A DNA stretch of 64,000 nt from Thermoplasmata archaeon (GTDB lineage Archaea; Thermoplasmatota; Thermoplasmata; Thermoplasmatales; Thermoplasmataceae). The notes beneath the pieces were generated by a model that worked only from the letters and a program-made list of their open reading frames with translations, had not been told where the DNA came from and did no database searches. Below are positions 28,980 through 36,801 of the stretch, piece by piece. Where the stretch lies: assembly GCA_021797555.1 (NCBI GenBank), contig JAJZZM010000012.1, positions 67,775 to 131,774 on the forward strand, read 5' to 3'. A program made the translations under genes and the position numbers. Each line of letters opens with the position of its first letter. The stretch's first letter is position 1.

Positions 28980-29606
28980 GGTGACTTATATATTACATAT
29001 ATTTATTTTTTATTAATTTACATTATAGCAATGTATCTTTGAGCTAATTTTCTATTAACAAATTTATTTACCTCTTCTAAAGTTATACATGTTATCTTAA
29101 GATGTTGATGATGTAGAATATTTATTTTTAAACATATCTTTTAATATTTCAGATATCCTCATTGTTGATTCCATTGGAGCATAATGAAATTATCAAATAT
29201 TCAATGTCTAATTTTTATTTGCTTCTATTATGACATTGCGGAATTTATTATCATTGTTCCGTGGAACTTTTATTCCTTTTGTAAATGCATCACCTATAAT
29301 AATTAATAATAAAAACAGTATTCAAGATAAAATAAATGATAAATTAAGTTTTTTTAATGACTTACCAGTTTCCAATATTAATATATTTCTCTACTGTTCC
29401 CCCGGCAACCTATCTTCATTTAATCTATAATCCATGGCAATTATTATCATAGAAAGGCCAATTATCAATCAATTGAGATAATCTAAAGTTTAAATTATGA
29501 AAATATCAGAAATTCTTAAATAAAACTTTATAATATTTACTTGCAAGGGCGTAAGGCATTCCCCCTGTGGGGAAAAAGTTATGATAATTGATTAAGCTGT
29601 TTTCCT
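28980..29606 (-). pseudogene. Long gene-free gap with decayed minus-strand coding sequence
   Basis: The 627-nt gap has no intact gene. Read on the minus strand it carries protein-like pieces broken by stops and frameshifts: MDYRLNEDRLPGEQ then TAG (29433-29389); a membrane-like piece ILFLLLIIIGDAFTKGIKVP followed by RNNDNKFRNVIIEANKN to a TAG near 29213; and TLEEVNKFVNRKLAQRYIAI near 29085-29026. The middle piece has a hydrophobic helix. They may come from one lost membrane protein plus another gene. The right end (29524-29606) instead holds the promoter-like box and hairpin of the gene at 29607. Confidence 0.4.
29559..29574 (+). promoter_or_regulatory. GC-rich hairpin before the 29607 gene
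   Basis: TTCCCC, loop CTGT, GGGGAA: a perfect 6-bp stem in very AT-rich DNA. A CTTTATAATATTTA box at about 29525-29540 would start transcription near 29555, placing the hairpin at the extreme 5' end of the mRNA and about 32 nt before the GTG. It could be a leader structure or the end of a lost mobile element. Confidence 0.5.
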
Positions 29607-30323
29607 GTGAAATCAAATAAAAACTCACCATCCGCAAAAATATGGGAAGAAACATCATCAGGTGCTAAATTGGTTGGTGTTATTGCACTTGCTGTTGGTG
29701 GTCCTAATTGTCCTGAAGCTAGAACAAACACATTTCATATATGCCCTACCATATCTGTAAATGCAAAAAGTGGTTATACAGTAAATAAGATAAAACAGAC
29801 ATTTAGCTACATAAGTAATTCTGAAAATGCTCCGGGAGAAGCCGTACATTTAAAAATTGAGGATTCATATTATCAGAATCATGAATCCTCAAATAATTTA
29901 AAAACCGTTGTAAACGCTTTATTTACAGTAGCAAGTGCAATAGCAAGTTTATATGGGATACCAGTAATAAATCCATTTGATTTATTACAGCATGGAACTC
30001 CAAACACAAAGTTTGTAAATAGTTTCTCCAAATGCTATAATGAAGGCCAGGAATACAATAAAGGTCTTGGCAGGGAGGTTTACAATACTCTCGGAACAAC
30101 ATATTACAATTGTAATTGGCCATTTGAGCAGTTCCAACAACCATATATGTTTGGATTTATCATTAGAACATGGTTTGGTGGTTCTCCATATTATGACCAT
30201 CATAATATTAATAACCCTGTAGCAATTAAATTTAAATACTCCGTAAGTTTATATTTAACTAATAAATATGTTCTATTTCATACAACAACAACCATATATT
30301 TTAATGCAGGCGAATATAAATGA
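29607..30323 (+). CDS. Unrecognised protein of an accessory two-gene cassette
   Basis: I do not recognise this 238-residue protein. It starts at GTG 29607 (an in-frame TGA lies 21 nt upstream), with no clear Shine-Dalgarno. The sequence is polar and rich in Asn, Tyr, Thr and Ser, with a short hydrophobic run LVGVIALAVGG near residues 22-32, four cysteines (in NCPEA, HICPT, SKCYNE and YNCNWP) and alternating beta-like C-terminal stretches (KYSVSLYLTNKYVLFHTT). The composition is that of an exported or surface protein, yet no full signal peptide is visible, so the 5' end may be truncated. Its last codons overlap the next ORF (ATGA), so both are probably one operon. Confidence 0.6.
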   Translation: MKSNKNSPSAKIWEETSSGAKLVGVIALAVGGPNCPEARTNTFHICPTISVNAKSGYTVNKIKQTFSYISNSENAPGEAVHLKIEDSYYQNHESSNNLKTVVNALFTVASAIASLYGIPVINPFDLLQHGTPNTKFVNSFSKCYNEGQEYNKGLGREVYNTLGTTYYNCNWPFEQFQQPYMFGFIIRTWFGGSPYYDHHNINNPVAIKFKYSVSLYLTNKYVLFHTTTTIYFNAGEYK

Positions 30324-30856
30324 ATAAAAAAATAAAAATAATAATTTCGATATTAATAATATTATTCGTAATATTTTCTTCAATAGAATATATTAATATT
30401 CCTAACTATAAAGAAAATGTAACATCAGTGCATAAAAATAGTAATGAGGGTGCATCCATAGAATATTTTAATTCTACATATTCAAATTACAAATCATATT
30501 TTATGTTAATTATAGGTAGAGACTATTCTACATGGCATAATGCGGATGAAATGCATTTCTGCATTGGTGTGATTAAAACAAATCAAACACAAAGTTTTCC
30601 CTTTACAAATTCATTATTTATAATAAAAAATATAATAATAAATAATAGTAATAATAGCACCATAGCATATACTCATTATTCAAGCACATATGAAAATAAT
30701 AATACCGTTAATTTTGTTTTTAGAATGTACCCATACTATACATATAAACCACCATTTAATATTTCATTAACAATAAAAGGTGAATATGTTTTATATTCCC
30801 TTATCTATCATGTTAAAATAGACAAAACGTTAAATTATAATGTTGAAATTTTATAA
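30320..30856 (+). CDS. Secreted or membrane-anchored protein of the accessory cassette
   Basis: A 178-residue protein with a clear N-terminal signal-anchor: KKIKIIISILIILFVIFSSI, positive residues followed by a 16-residue hydrophobic core. The rest is predicted outside the cell and is rich in Asn, Ser, Thr and Tyr, with N-x-S/T sequons (NST, NNST, NIS) typical of glycosylated Thermoplasmatales surface proteins. The C-terminus reads IKGEYVLYSLIYHVKIDK and looks beta-stranded, as does that of its upstream neighbour, with which its ATG overlaps. No family recognised. The pair could be a surface structure, an adhesin or a secreted two-component toxin; nothing in the sequence decides this. Confidence 0.65.
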   Translation: MNKKIKIIISILIILFVIFSSIEYINIPNYKENVTSVHKNSNEGASIEYFNSTYSNYKSYFMLIIGRDYSTWHNADEMHFCIGVIKTNQTQSFPFTNSLFIIKNIIINNSNNSTIAYTHYSSTYENNNTVNFVFRMYPYYTYKPPFNISLTIKGEYVLYSLIYHVKIDKTLNYNVEIL

Positions 30857-30915
30857 TACATTTTTAATTTATGGGCATATTTTTTTATTTTATATTTTTA
30901 TTTAAAAAAATTAAT

Positions 30916-32154
30916 TTATTGATATAACTGTTTTTCAGGTATATATCTTAATATGCCAGCTAAACCACCGAAAGCGGTTTTTAATAGTCTCCCCTCATCA
31001 CTATCCTCAGAAACGAGTTCTATTTTTGTTCCTGAATTTTCTGCCATTTTATATAAATCCTCTATAAAATCATCCTCTTTTTCAAAGTTCATTGGAGTAT
31101 TGTCATTGTCACATAGTGGCTGTTCCTCAGGTTCTGTGGTAAATGTTTTCTCTGTATTGCATACCGGGCATCGATAGAAATATTTAATTCGCCTTATACT
31201 GTCCGAAACTATTAAAAGATCAAGATTTTTCATCTTTAATGCATTTAATATTGCATTTTCTCCATAAACTCCGAGGCCCCCATCCGATTTTTTAATTTCC
31301 ATCAGGAATCTGTTTATTATATCCTTTTCCTTTGATATCCTCATATCTTTTATTGACCCGGATGCTTTTTCAACAAGTTCATGCAATCCTGATTCATCTG
31401 TATAGCCTATATCAAATAAGTCTTTCATTTTTGCCTTTACTTCATCCCTTAGATACCCTCCATTAAGGAAATATTCCTTTGTAGCCCCAGGCCCTCCAAG
31501 GAATATTGCGGTTATATCTTTTATTACCGGTAAAAATGTTGTGTTGCATATTTCACCCATTTTCTTATAAAATTCATTTGCCTTGTTTTCTATTAATCTT
31601 TCAAACCTTCGCGATGACTGTCCACCCTGATGATGTTTGCTCGGTACTAATGAATATTCATAGTCTGATACCTCAATTTTTGTTCCCTTTAAAAATCCGA
31701 TTGTTGCTTCCTTTCGGTCTATTACTATTAGTCCATATAATTCTTTTTCCTTTAACTGATCAGTTAACTGCTCTAAATGAAAATTTGAATCACATTTATA
31801 TAAAAATGTTTGTATAGGCTGTGGCGGCTCTATAATCTTTGTGTACATTTCTGTCTGGTCACCTCGTGTTGCAATGTGGCCTACAAAGAATACAAGTCCA
31901 TGCTCCGGTGGCTGTTTGTAATATTTTAGCCTTGACATTATTGATTCTATTGCAGCTAAAACATTTTTTCTTGTTGATTTAGATTTTATATTTGCAGATG
32001 TTGAGTATTCATCCCTTAAGTACTGCACAACATCTGATATCTGCTTATCCGGTGGTATATATAATGATATTAATTCTGTCCCCCTTCCAGTTAATTTTGA
32101 TAATTCTTCCATTGCTTTTTTAAATTCGTATCTTTTATAATCTTCATCATCCAT
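30916..32154 (-). CDS. prf1: Peptide chain release factor aRF1
   Basis: aRF1 recognises all three stop codons and triggers peptide release in archaea. In the 412-residue protein the stop-decoding NIKS motif is at residues 55-58 (ANIKSKSTR), the YxCxxxF-type motif at [10 protein letters not shown] near 119-128, and the catalytic GGQ at 177-179 ([14 protein letters not shown]). The C-terminal domain carries a zinc-ribbon-like CPVC and CDND pair (near 338 and 357). The ATG at 32154 is close to, and divergent from, the pyrH start, 42 nt away. Confidence 0.96.
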   Translation of the reverse strand: MDDEDYKRYEFKKAMEELSKLTGRGTELISLYIPPDKQISDVVQYLRDEYSTSANIKSKSTRKNVLAAIESIMSRLKYYKQPPEHGLVFFVGHIATRGDQTEMYTKIIEPPQPIQTFLYKCDSNFHLEQLTDQLKEKELYGLIVIDRKEATIGFLKGTKIEVSDYEYSLVPSKHHQGGQSSRRFERLIENKANEFYKKMGEICNTTFLPVIKDITAIFLGGPGATKEYFLNGGYLRDEVKAKMKDLFDIGYTDESGLHELVEKASGSIKDMRISKEKDIINRFLMEIKKSDGGLGVYGENAILNALKMKNLDLLIVSDSIRRIKYFYRCPVCNTEKTFTTEPEEQPLCDNDNTPMNFEKEDDFIEDLYKMAENSGTKIELVSEDSDEGRLLKTAFGGLAGILRYIPEKQLYQ

Positions 32155-32196
32155 AATAGAAAATTTTATAATAATATTTAACCTTAATGAAAATTA

Positions 32197-32874
32197 ATGA
32201 AATATATTGTAATATCTTTGGGCGGTTCGATAATATCAACAGATAAATTAAATCTTGAACTGATGGAAAAGTTTTCAGATACTGTAAGTGATATAAAATC
32301 CTATGATAAATTTGGCATTGTTGTTGGTGGTGGCAAACTTGCAAGGTCATACATATCAGATTTGAAAAGGTATAATGTTAATGATAATATTCTGGATGAA
32401 ATAGGCATAAATGCCACAAGAATAAATGCACTGGCATTAACAACATTTTTTGATGACGCCAATTCAAAAATACCAACAACGATAAATGATGCAACAGAAA
32501 TGGTACATAATTATAGATATGTGATCATGGGGGGTACAGAACCCGGGCATACCACAGATACTGTGTCAACATTGCTGGCAGAAAGAATAGGTGCAAAAAT
32601 ATTGATAAATGCCACATCTGTTGATGGTGTTTATTCTGATGACCCAAAAAAAAATAAAAATGCAGAAAAATTTAATGAACTTTCATATAACGATGCAATA
32701 GACCTATCAATTCGAAATTCTAAAGGGGCAGGAACAAATAATTTTATGGATATAACATCACTCACAATTGCAAGGCGTGCAGGAATTAAAATTTATGTTG
32801 TGAATGGCAATAATATGGAAGAATACAGAAATATCCTGTTAAATGGAAAATGCAATGGCACCATAATATCATGA
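32197..32874 (+). CDS. pyrH: UMP kinase (archaeal PyrH)
   Basis: Archaeal UMP kinase phosphorylates UMP to UDP with ATP and belongs to the amino-acid kinase superfamily. The 225-residue protein has the N-terminal SLGGSIIST loop (residues 6-14), [12 protein letters not shown] near 47-58, and the conserved [13 protein letters not shown] region near 115-127, then [17 protein letters not shown] near 146-162. Length fits the archaeal form. A TTTATA element about 28-30 nt upstream suggests a leaderless start. It is divergent from prf1 and followed 41 nt later by the small HTH gene. Confidence 0.94.
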   Translation: MKYIVISLGGSIISTDKLNLELMEKFSDTVSDIKSYDKFGIVVGGGKLARSYISDLKRYNVNDNILDEIGINATRINALALTTFFDDANSKIPTTINDATEMVHNYRYVIMGGTEPGHTTDTVSTLLAERIGAKILINATSVDGVYSDDPKKNKNAEKFNELSYNDAIDLSIRNSKGAGTNNFMDITSLTIARRAGIKIYVVNGNNMEEYRNILLNGKCNGTIIS

Positions 32875-32915
32875 ATAAAAGAAGTCAATAAATATTATAT
32901 TACCATGTATTAATC

Positions 32916-33128
32916 ATGAATGCATGTTCACAGATTAACAAATTTACAGAAAGAGAAAAAAATGTTTGCAACATAATTTGTAGTTCTGATAAGATAAGGT
33001 TTACTGATATTAAAAAGAAGAGTGACCTCCATCAGGAAATTCTTTCAAGAACATTGAAAAGAATAAAGGATGACTGCAGTATATCTAAATGCAGTGGTGG
33101 TTATAAATGCAATAAAAGTGGTCAATAA
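32916..33128 (+). CDS. Small cysteine-rich winged-helix-like protein
   Basis: A 70-residue protein with a winged-helix appearance: TEREKNVCNIICSSDKIRF, then TDIKKKSDLHQEILSRTLKRI as helix-turn-helix. Six cysteines (4, 18, 22, 54, 59, 65) are unusual for such a small cytoplasmic protein and suggest a metal or redox centre; CSGGYKC forms the C-terminal tail. It resembles the N-terminal DNA-binding part of archaeal regulators but lacks a separate effector domain. AATAAATATTA about 23 nt upstream fits a leaderless start. A 12-bp palindrome and another Cys-rich gene follow. The function is unknown. Confidence 0.65.
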   Translation: MNACSQINKFTEREKNVCNIICSSDKIRFTDIKKKSDLHQEILSRTLKRIKDDCSISKCSGGYKCNKSGQ

Positions 33129-33136
33129 ATAGCATT

Positions 33137-33148
33137 AATGCATGCATT
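33137..33148. promoter_or_regulatory. 12-bp palindrome between two Cys-rich genes
   Basis: AATGCATGCATT is self-complementary over all 12 positions. It sits 8 nt after the winged-helix gene stop and 14 nt before the ATG of the Cys-rich protein, where a bound dimer could control that gene. It may instead be chance in short repetitive GCAT sequence. Confidence 0.4.
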
Positions 33149-33162
33149 GATTAGTGAGAAAA

Positions 33163-33420
33163 ATGGAAGGAAAAGAGGTTGTGCAGAAGAATGATGGTGT
33201 TGAAATTATAATGCCAGAAAGTGCAGAGGTCAATGATGTTAACGAGGTTATTAGATCATGTGCTTCAGGCAAAAATTCATGCTGTTCTTCGGATTTTTTA
33301 AATGAAAATAAGGTCGGCGTATATGAATTGAATGGACATGCAGTTATAAAAATAACAGGCAATGTCAGAAAGGATGAAATAGAAAAGAAGATAAATAGCT
33401 GTTCATGCTTTGATAAATGA
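33163..33420 (+). CDS. Small cysteine-rich protein, function unknown
   Basis: From ATG 33163 (a GTG at 33154 is also in frame; its GTGAG doubles as a Shine-Dalgarno before the ATG), the protein has 85 residues and five cysteines: Cys 33, the adjacent pair 40-41 and the C-terminal CSC at 80-82. Between them is VGVYELNGHAVIKITGNVRKDEIEKKIN, a beta-beta-alpha pattern. No transmembrane segment or signal is present, so the cysteines are cytosolic and could bind metal, an iron-sulfur cluster or a thiol substrate. It follows the Cys-rich winged-helix gene, and the two may be regulator and effector of one small module. Confidence 0.6.
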   Translation: MEGKEVVQKNDGVEIIMPESAEVNDVNEVIRSCASGKNSCCSSDFLNENKVGVYELNGHAVIKITGNVRKDEIEKKINSCSCFDK

Positions 33421-33456
33421 AAATTTTAAATTTTTTATTAAATTTTAAAAGTATTT

Positions 33457-34266
33457 TTATTCCCTTATTTCCTTGTTTGAAACTACATATGTTATAATTA
33501 GCATAAACACTGCCAGTGCAAGCAACCCAAGCATATATATCAATACGGTATGGGACTCTGCACCGTTCAGGTTTCCATGTATTATTACAAGTCTTATGGA
33601 CTGTGCAGACCATGATACTGGATTGTATTTTGCCACATTTGATAACCAGTTTGCCATTAAATCAGGTGGGAACATTGCATAGCTGGCAAACATTAATGGA
33701 AGATTTATTAAATTGACAATTCCAAATATTGATTCCATTTTTGTGGTTCTGACAGCTATTATGCTGAAAAGTGATGAAAATATAAATGATATCATCAACA
33801 CTGCTGATACTATTATAACAATGTCCATGGCAGTTATCCCGTGGTCTATTTTTAATCCATCAGGAATTAGAAGGGCAACCACAAATAAAATAACAATCTG
33901 AACGCCTATCCTGGCAACGGATGATAGTATCCTGGAGAATACAATTGATGCCCTGTTTATGGGTGCTATAAGAAATCTCTGAAGTATTCCTAACCTTCTG
34001 TCCCATATTATATTAACACCGGAGAACATACCCGTAAATAATCCAATTATTGTAAGTATGCCTCCCATCAGGTATGTTATGTAATCAGGGGCACCCTCAA
34101 AAAATGCTGAGGATGCGCCACCGGCAGGCCCGAATTTGGCAATATCGAATGCACTTCCAAACAGTACTATCCAGAATATTGGCTGTATTACACCAACAAC
34201 TGCCGATACAGGATTTCTATACCATCTCTTTAAATCTCTTATTGTTAAAGGTATTAGGCCACCCAT
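33457..34266 (-). CDS. ABC-2 type transporter permease
   Basis: A 269-residue permease with six membrane helices, of the ABC-2 (DrrB-like) type: an N-terminal amphipathic stretch (LTIRDLKRWYRNPVSAVVG), then GILTIIGLFTGMFSGVNIIWDRRLGILQRFLIAPINR, the signature region between helices 2 and 3, and AVLMISFIFSSLFSIIAVRTTKMES. It pairs with the ATPase gene whose stop lies 2 nt upstream. Such pairs export hydrophobic drugs, lipids or polysaccharides. With a PadR gene heading the operon, efflux of a toxic compound is the likeliest role. Confidence 0.92.
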   Translation of the reverse strand: MGGLIPLTIRDLKRWYRNPVSAVVGVIQPIFWIVLFGSAFDIAKFGPAGGASSAFFEGAPDYITYLMGGILTIIGLFTGMFSGVNIIWDRRLGILQRFLIAPINRASIVFSRILSSVARIGVQIVILFVVALLIPDGLKIDHGITAMDIVIIVSAVLMISFIFSSLFSIIAVRTTKMESIFGIVNLINLPLMFASYAMFPPDLMANWLSNVAKYNPVSWSAQSIRLVIIHGNLNGAESHTVLIYMLGLLALAVFMLIITYVVSNKEIRE

Positions 34267-34268
34267 TT

Positions 34269-35252
34269 TTATCTCCTCCCCATCATTAATTTTGCATAAT
34301 CAGGCTTTTCCTGCTCAGCGTTTATATTCCTGCCCGTATATTCTATAAATACTTCATCCAGTGATGGTTTTCTTATGTTTATCGAATCCGGTGATATTTG
34401 ATTCTTTGAAAGAAATCCCATGAGTTCTGGTAAAACTTCATCGGAATTGCTTACCTTTATCCTTATATCCCCGGTTTCTATTTTCTTTATATCTATTGCA
34501 TCCTTAAATGACTTTAACTTTTCAAATTCAGAATCGTTTTTCAGATGCACAGTAATTATATCACCTTTTAAACTTTTCTTCAGTTCTGGAGAAGTACCGG
34601 AAACAAGTATTTTTCCATGGTCTATAATTGAAAGCTCATTTGCCAGTTCATCAACTTCATCAAGATAATGTGATGTTAAAATTATTGTAATTTGAAATTC
34701 TTTCTGTATAGAACGTATATATTTCCATAGGTTGCTCCTTGTTGTAACATCAAGCCCCAGTGTCGGTTCATCCAGAAATAATACATCAGGTTTGTTCATC
34801 AATCCGCATGCCAGTTCGAGCCTTTTTCTCATTCCACCGGAATATGTTTCCGCATGCCTATCCCTGACATCGTAGAGGTCAACCATATGCAGGAGCAGAT
34901 CTATACTCTCTAGGGCATCCTTTTTTGGGATATCATACAAATCTGCAACAAGCTTTAAATTTTCTTTGCCGCTTAAATCACCATCTGTTGTTAAATCCTG
35001 TGGAACAACGCCGGTAATCCTTCTAATTTTTAATGAATCGTGATTCAAATCGTAGCCCGCAATTTTTGCTGTGCCTGATGTTGGCTTAATTACGCCGGTA
35101 AGCATTTTTATCAGTGTAGATTTTCCGGCACCATTCTGGCCTAATAAACCGTAAATCATGCCTTTGCCAATTTTTAGGTTTACATTGTCAACTGCCTTTA
35201 CTTTACCGTTATATACCTTTGTTAAATTTTCTACTTCTATGCTATTTTCCAT
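34269..35252 (-). CDS. ABC transporter ATP-binding protein (DrrA-like)
   Basis: A 327-residue ABC ATPase with Walker A GQNGAGKSTLIKM (near 38-50), Q-loop VVPQDL, signature YSGGMRKRLELA (near 138), Walker B VLFLDEPTLGLD and the switch His in LTSHYLDEVDEL. The extra C-terminal region of about 90 residues (ending in NIRKPSLDEVFIEYTGR) is the DUF4162-type tail typical of DrrA/CcmA drug and lipid exporters. Its ATG follows the PadR stop by one position and the permease follows at 2 nt, so the three genes are one operon. Confidence 0.93.
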   Translation of the reverse strand: MENSIEVENLTKVYNGKVKAVDNVNLKIGKGMIYGLLGQNGAGKSTLIKMLTGVIKPTSGTAKIAGYDLNHDSLKIRRITGVVPQDLTTDGDLSGKENLKLVADLYDIPKKDALESIDLLLHMVDLYDVRDRHAETYSGGMRKRLELACGLMNKPDVLFLDEPTLGLDVTTRSNLWKYIRSIQKEFQITIILTSHYLDEVDELANELSIIDHGKILVSGTSPELKKSLKGDIITVHLKNDSEFEKLKSFKDAIDIKKIETGDIRIKVSNSDEVLPELMGFLSKNQISPDSINIRKPSLDEVFIEYTGRNINAEQEKPDYAKLMMGRR

Positions 35253-35669
35253 TTAATCACCATTTTTTATTTCTTCTGCTATTTTATTTATTTTATTAAT
35301 TATATTTTCCTGGTTAATTTTTATATAATCCTTGTCTGTATCCTTTATCACATCAAAAAGATTTTTTATTGCTTTTCTAAGGTTATTAAAGAAGATTTTA
35401 TTATCAATGAAATTTGAAACCATTTTATTATAATTATCATAATTTTCATTAAAATATTTTATGCCACTATCTGTTATTTCATAACCATAATCTGACTTTT
35501 TAATATAATAATTAGATAACAACCTTTTTAATGATGGATATATCATTCCCGTGCTTGGTTTATAATCAAAATCGAATTTATTTATTATACCCTTTATTAT
35601 TGCATATGGCTTTTTCTGACCGTATTTTAATTGCTCAAGTATAAACATATCGGATAGATGGAAATTCAT
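35253..35669 (-). CDS. PadR-family transcriptional regulator
   Basis: A 138-residue PadR regulator. The winged helix spans about residues 1-75: MFILEQLKYGQKKPYAIIKGI, then GMIYPSLKRLLSNYYIKKSDYGYEITDSG with the wing. The C-terminal helices (about 80-138) mediate dimerisation and ligand sensing. PadR proteins usually repress efflux genes until a toxic compound binds. It heads the ABC exporter operon, whose promoter carries three copies of TATATCTTT in and next to the TATA region, a plausible autoregulatory operator. Confidence 0.88.
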   Translation of the reverse strand: MNFHLSDMFILEQLKYGQKKPYAIIKGIINKFDFDYKPSTGMIYPSLKRLLSNYYIKKSDYGYEITDSGIKYFNENYDNYNKMVSNFIDNKIFFNNLRKAIKNLFDVIKDTDKDYIKINQENIINKINKIAEEIKNGD

Positions 35670-35678
35670 TATTTATTG

Positions 35679-35725
35679 TATATCTTTTTAGTATTTAGAT
35701 ATATCTTTATTGAAAAAAGATATAT
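35679..35725. promoter_or_regulatory. Candidate PadR operator: two direct and one inverted TATATCTTT
   Basis: TATATCTTT occurs at 35679-35687 and 35700-35708 (21 bp apart, two helical turns) and inverted as AAAGATATA at 35716-35724. The last two form a perfect 10-bp inverted repeat with a 7-nt spacer (35699-35725). The first copies straddle the CTAAATACT box about 25 nt before the padR ATG on the minus strand, so binding there would block TBP access. Confidence 0.6.
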
Positions 35726-36684
35726 TATTTTATAAATAATAATTCCTTTTCTGCATCGGATAAACTATTAATTTTCTCATTAAACTGCTTTATTAAATTA
35801 TCCCTAGCATTAAAATCATTTATTTTTAATAATTTCATTGCGTTTCCTACTGCAACGTGATAACCGTAAAATATTGTTATATCATTGAATTCACTTTTTA
35901 AATAAGTCCTTATGATTTCTGATTGCATAACACCACCTACAGACCCTATTATTACACTATTATCAAAATTTTTTTTCATGCCATATATCATCAATTTGAT
36001 TTCCTCAAAGGATAGGCGCAAAACCTCTTTGGCAATAAAATCACCTTCCCTTGCTGCATCATTTACTATAATGGCAAGAGATGCCATTAATCTCTTATCA
36101 AAATGGCTTTCAAGATTTGACACCAGGTCCCGCAGGGACAATTTAAAATAATCCTCAAATTTATTTATTAAAATGGTATTTTCAATTAATTTATCATAGC
36201 TTTTTTCGGACAATTCCAGTGCTTTTCTGGTTATCCAGTATCCTGATGCAACATCGTCTGTCAAGTAACTCCAGCCGCCTATCCTGTTTATATTTCCATT
36301 TTTTATATATGCACCTACAGACCCTGTCCCTATTGCGGTAACTATTCCATCATGGCCAAGGGTTATTAAATATGTTGCAGCCTCACCATCATTTGTTATT
36401 ACTGCATTTTTATTCATTGATTTTATAATAGAATCTAATTCCTCTGTATGGTATTTAGAATCACCGTAGCCTGCTATTCCATATATTGATTTATCTATTT
36501 TTTTAACATTTGCCATGGCCTTTGCATTTTTTATTGAACTTAAAATATTTTTTCTTGATGTTATTGCAGTAACACTTCTAACATTGCTAGGACCTGCAAC
36601 ACCTATGCCCCTAACAACCATATTTTTCTCATCTATTATAACCGCAAGTGTCTTTGTACCTCCACCATCAACTGCCAATATCAT
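35726..36684 (-). CDS. BadF/BadG/BcrA/BcrD-type ATPase, probable sugar kinase
   Basis: A 319-residue protein of the actin-like BadF/BadG/BcrA/BcrD fold that includes N-acetylglucosamine kinases and related sugar kinases. The phosphate-1 loop is AVDGGGTKTLAVI (residues 4-16), the substrate/phosphate-2 region DGEAATYLITLGHDGIVTAIGTGSVGAY lies near 98-125, and IGGWSYLTDDVASGYWI near 133-149 is the sugar-kinase signature. The adenosine region is VIIGSVGGVMQSEI. Whether the substrate is glucosamine, glucose or 2-keto-3-deoxygluconate cannot be decided. It is monocistronic, with the PadR operator region at its stop codon. Confidence 0.82.
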
Positions 36685-36737
36685 AACACTTAATGTGTTT
36701 TATATAAATGGTTTTTGCGATTTAAATTATATTATTA

Positions 36738-36763
36738 TACGAATTTAGTAAAAATAATACGAA
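36738..36763. promoter_or_regulatory. TACGAA direct repeats before the homocitrate-synthase-like gene
   Basis: TACGAA is found at 36738-36743 and again at 36758-36763, exactly 20 bp apart, just upstream of a CTTTTATTTA box near 36766. This spacing puts both on one DNA face, as for an Lrp/LysM-like activator. Related TACGAT/TTCGTA motifs lie upstream of the aconitase-like gene at 43294. Confidence 0.5.
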
Positions 36764-36801
36764 ACTTTTATTTATGGGGAAATAATATACTATAGATATA
36801 A

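Noticed and set aside
29230-29430. 66-codon plus-strand frame in the gap before the accessory cassette
   Set aside because: No promoter or motif; the opposite strand has the more protein-like, though broken, frames.
29559-29574. Hairpin as an intrinsic terminator
   Set aside because: No functional gene ends before it on the plus strand and it is followed by A-rich, not T-rich, sequence.
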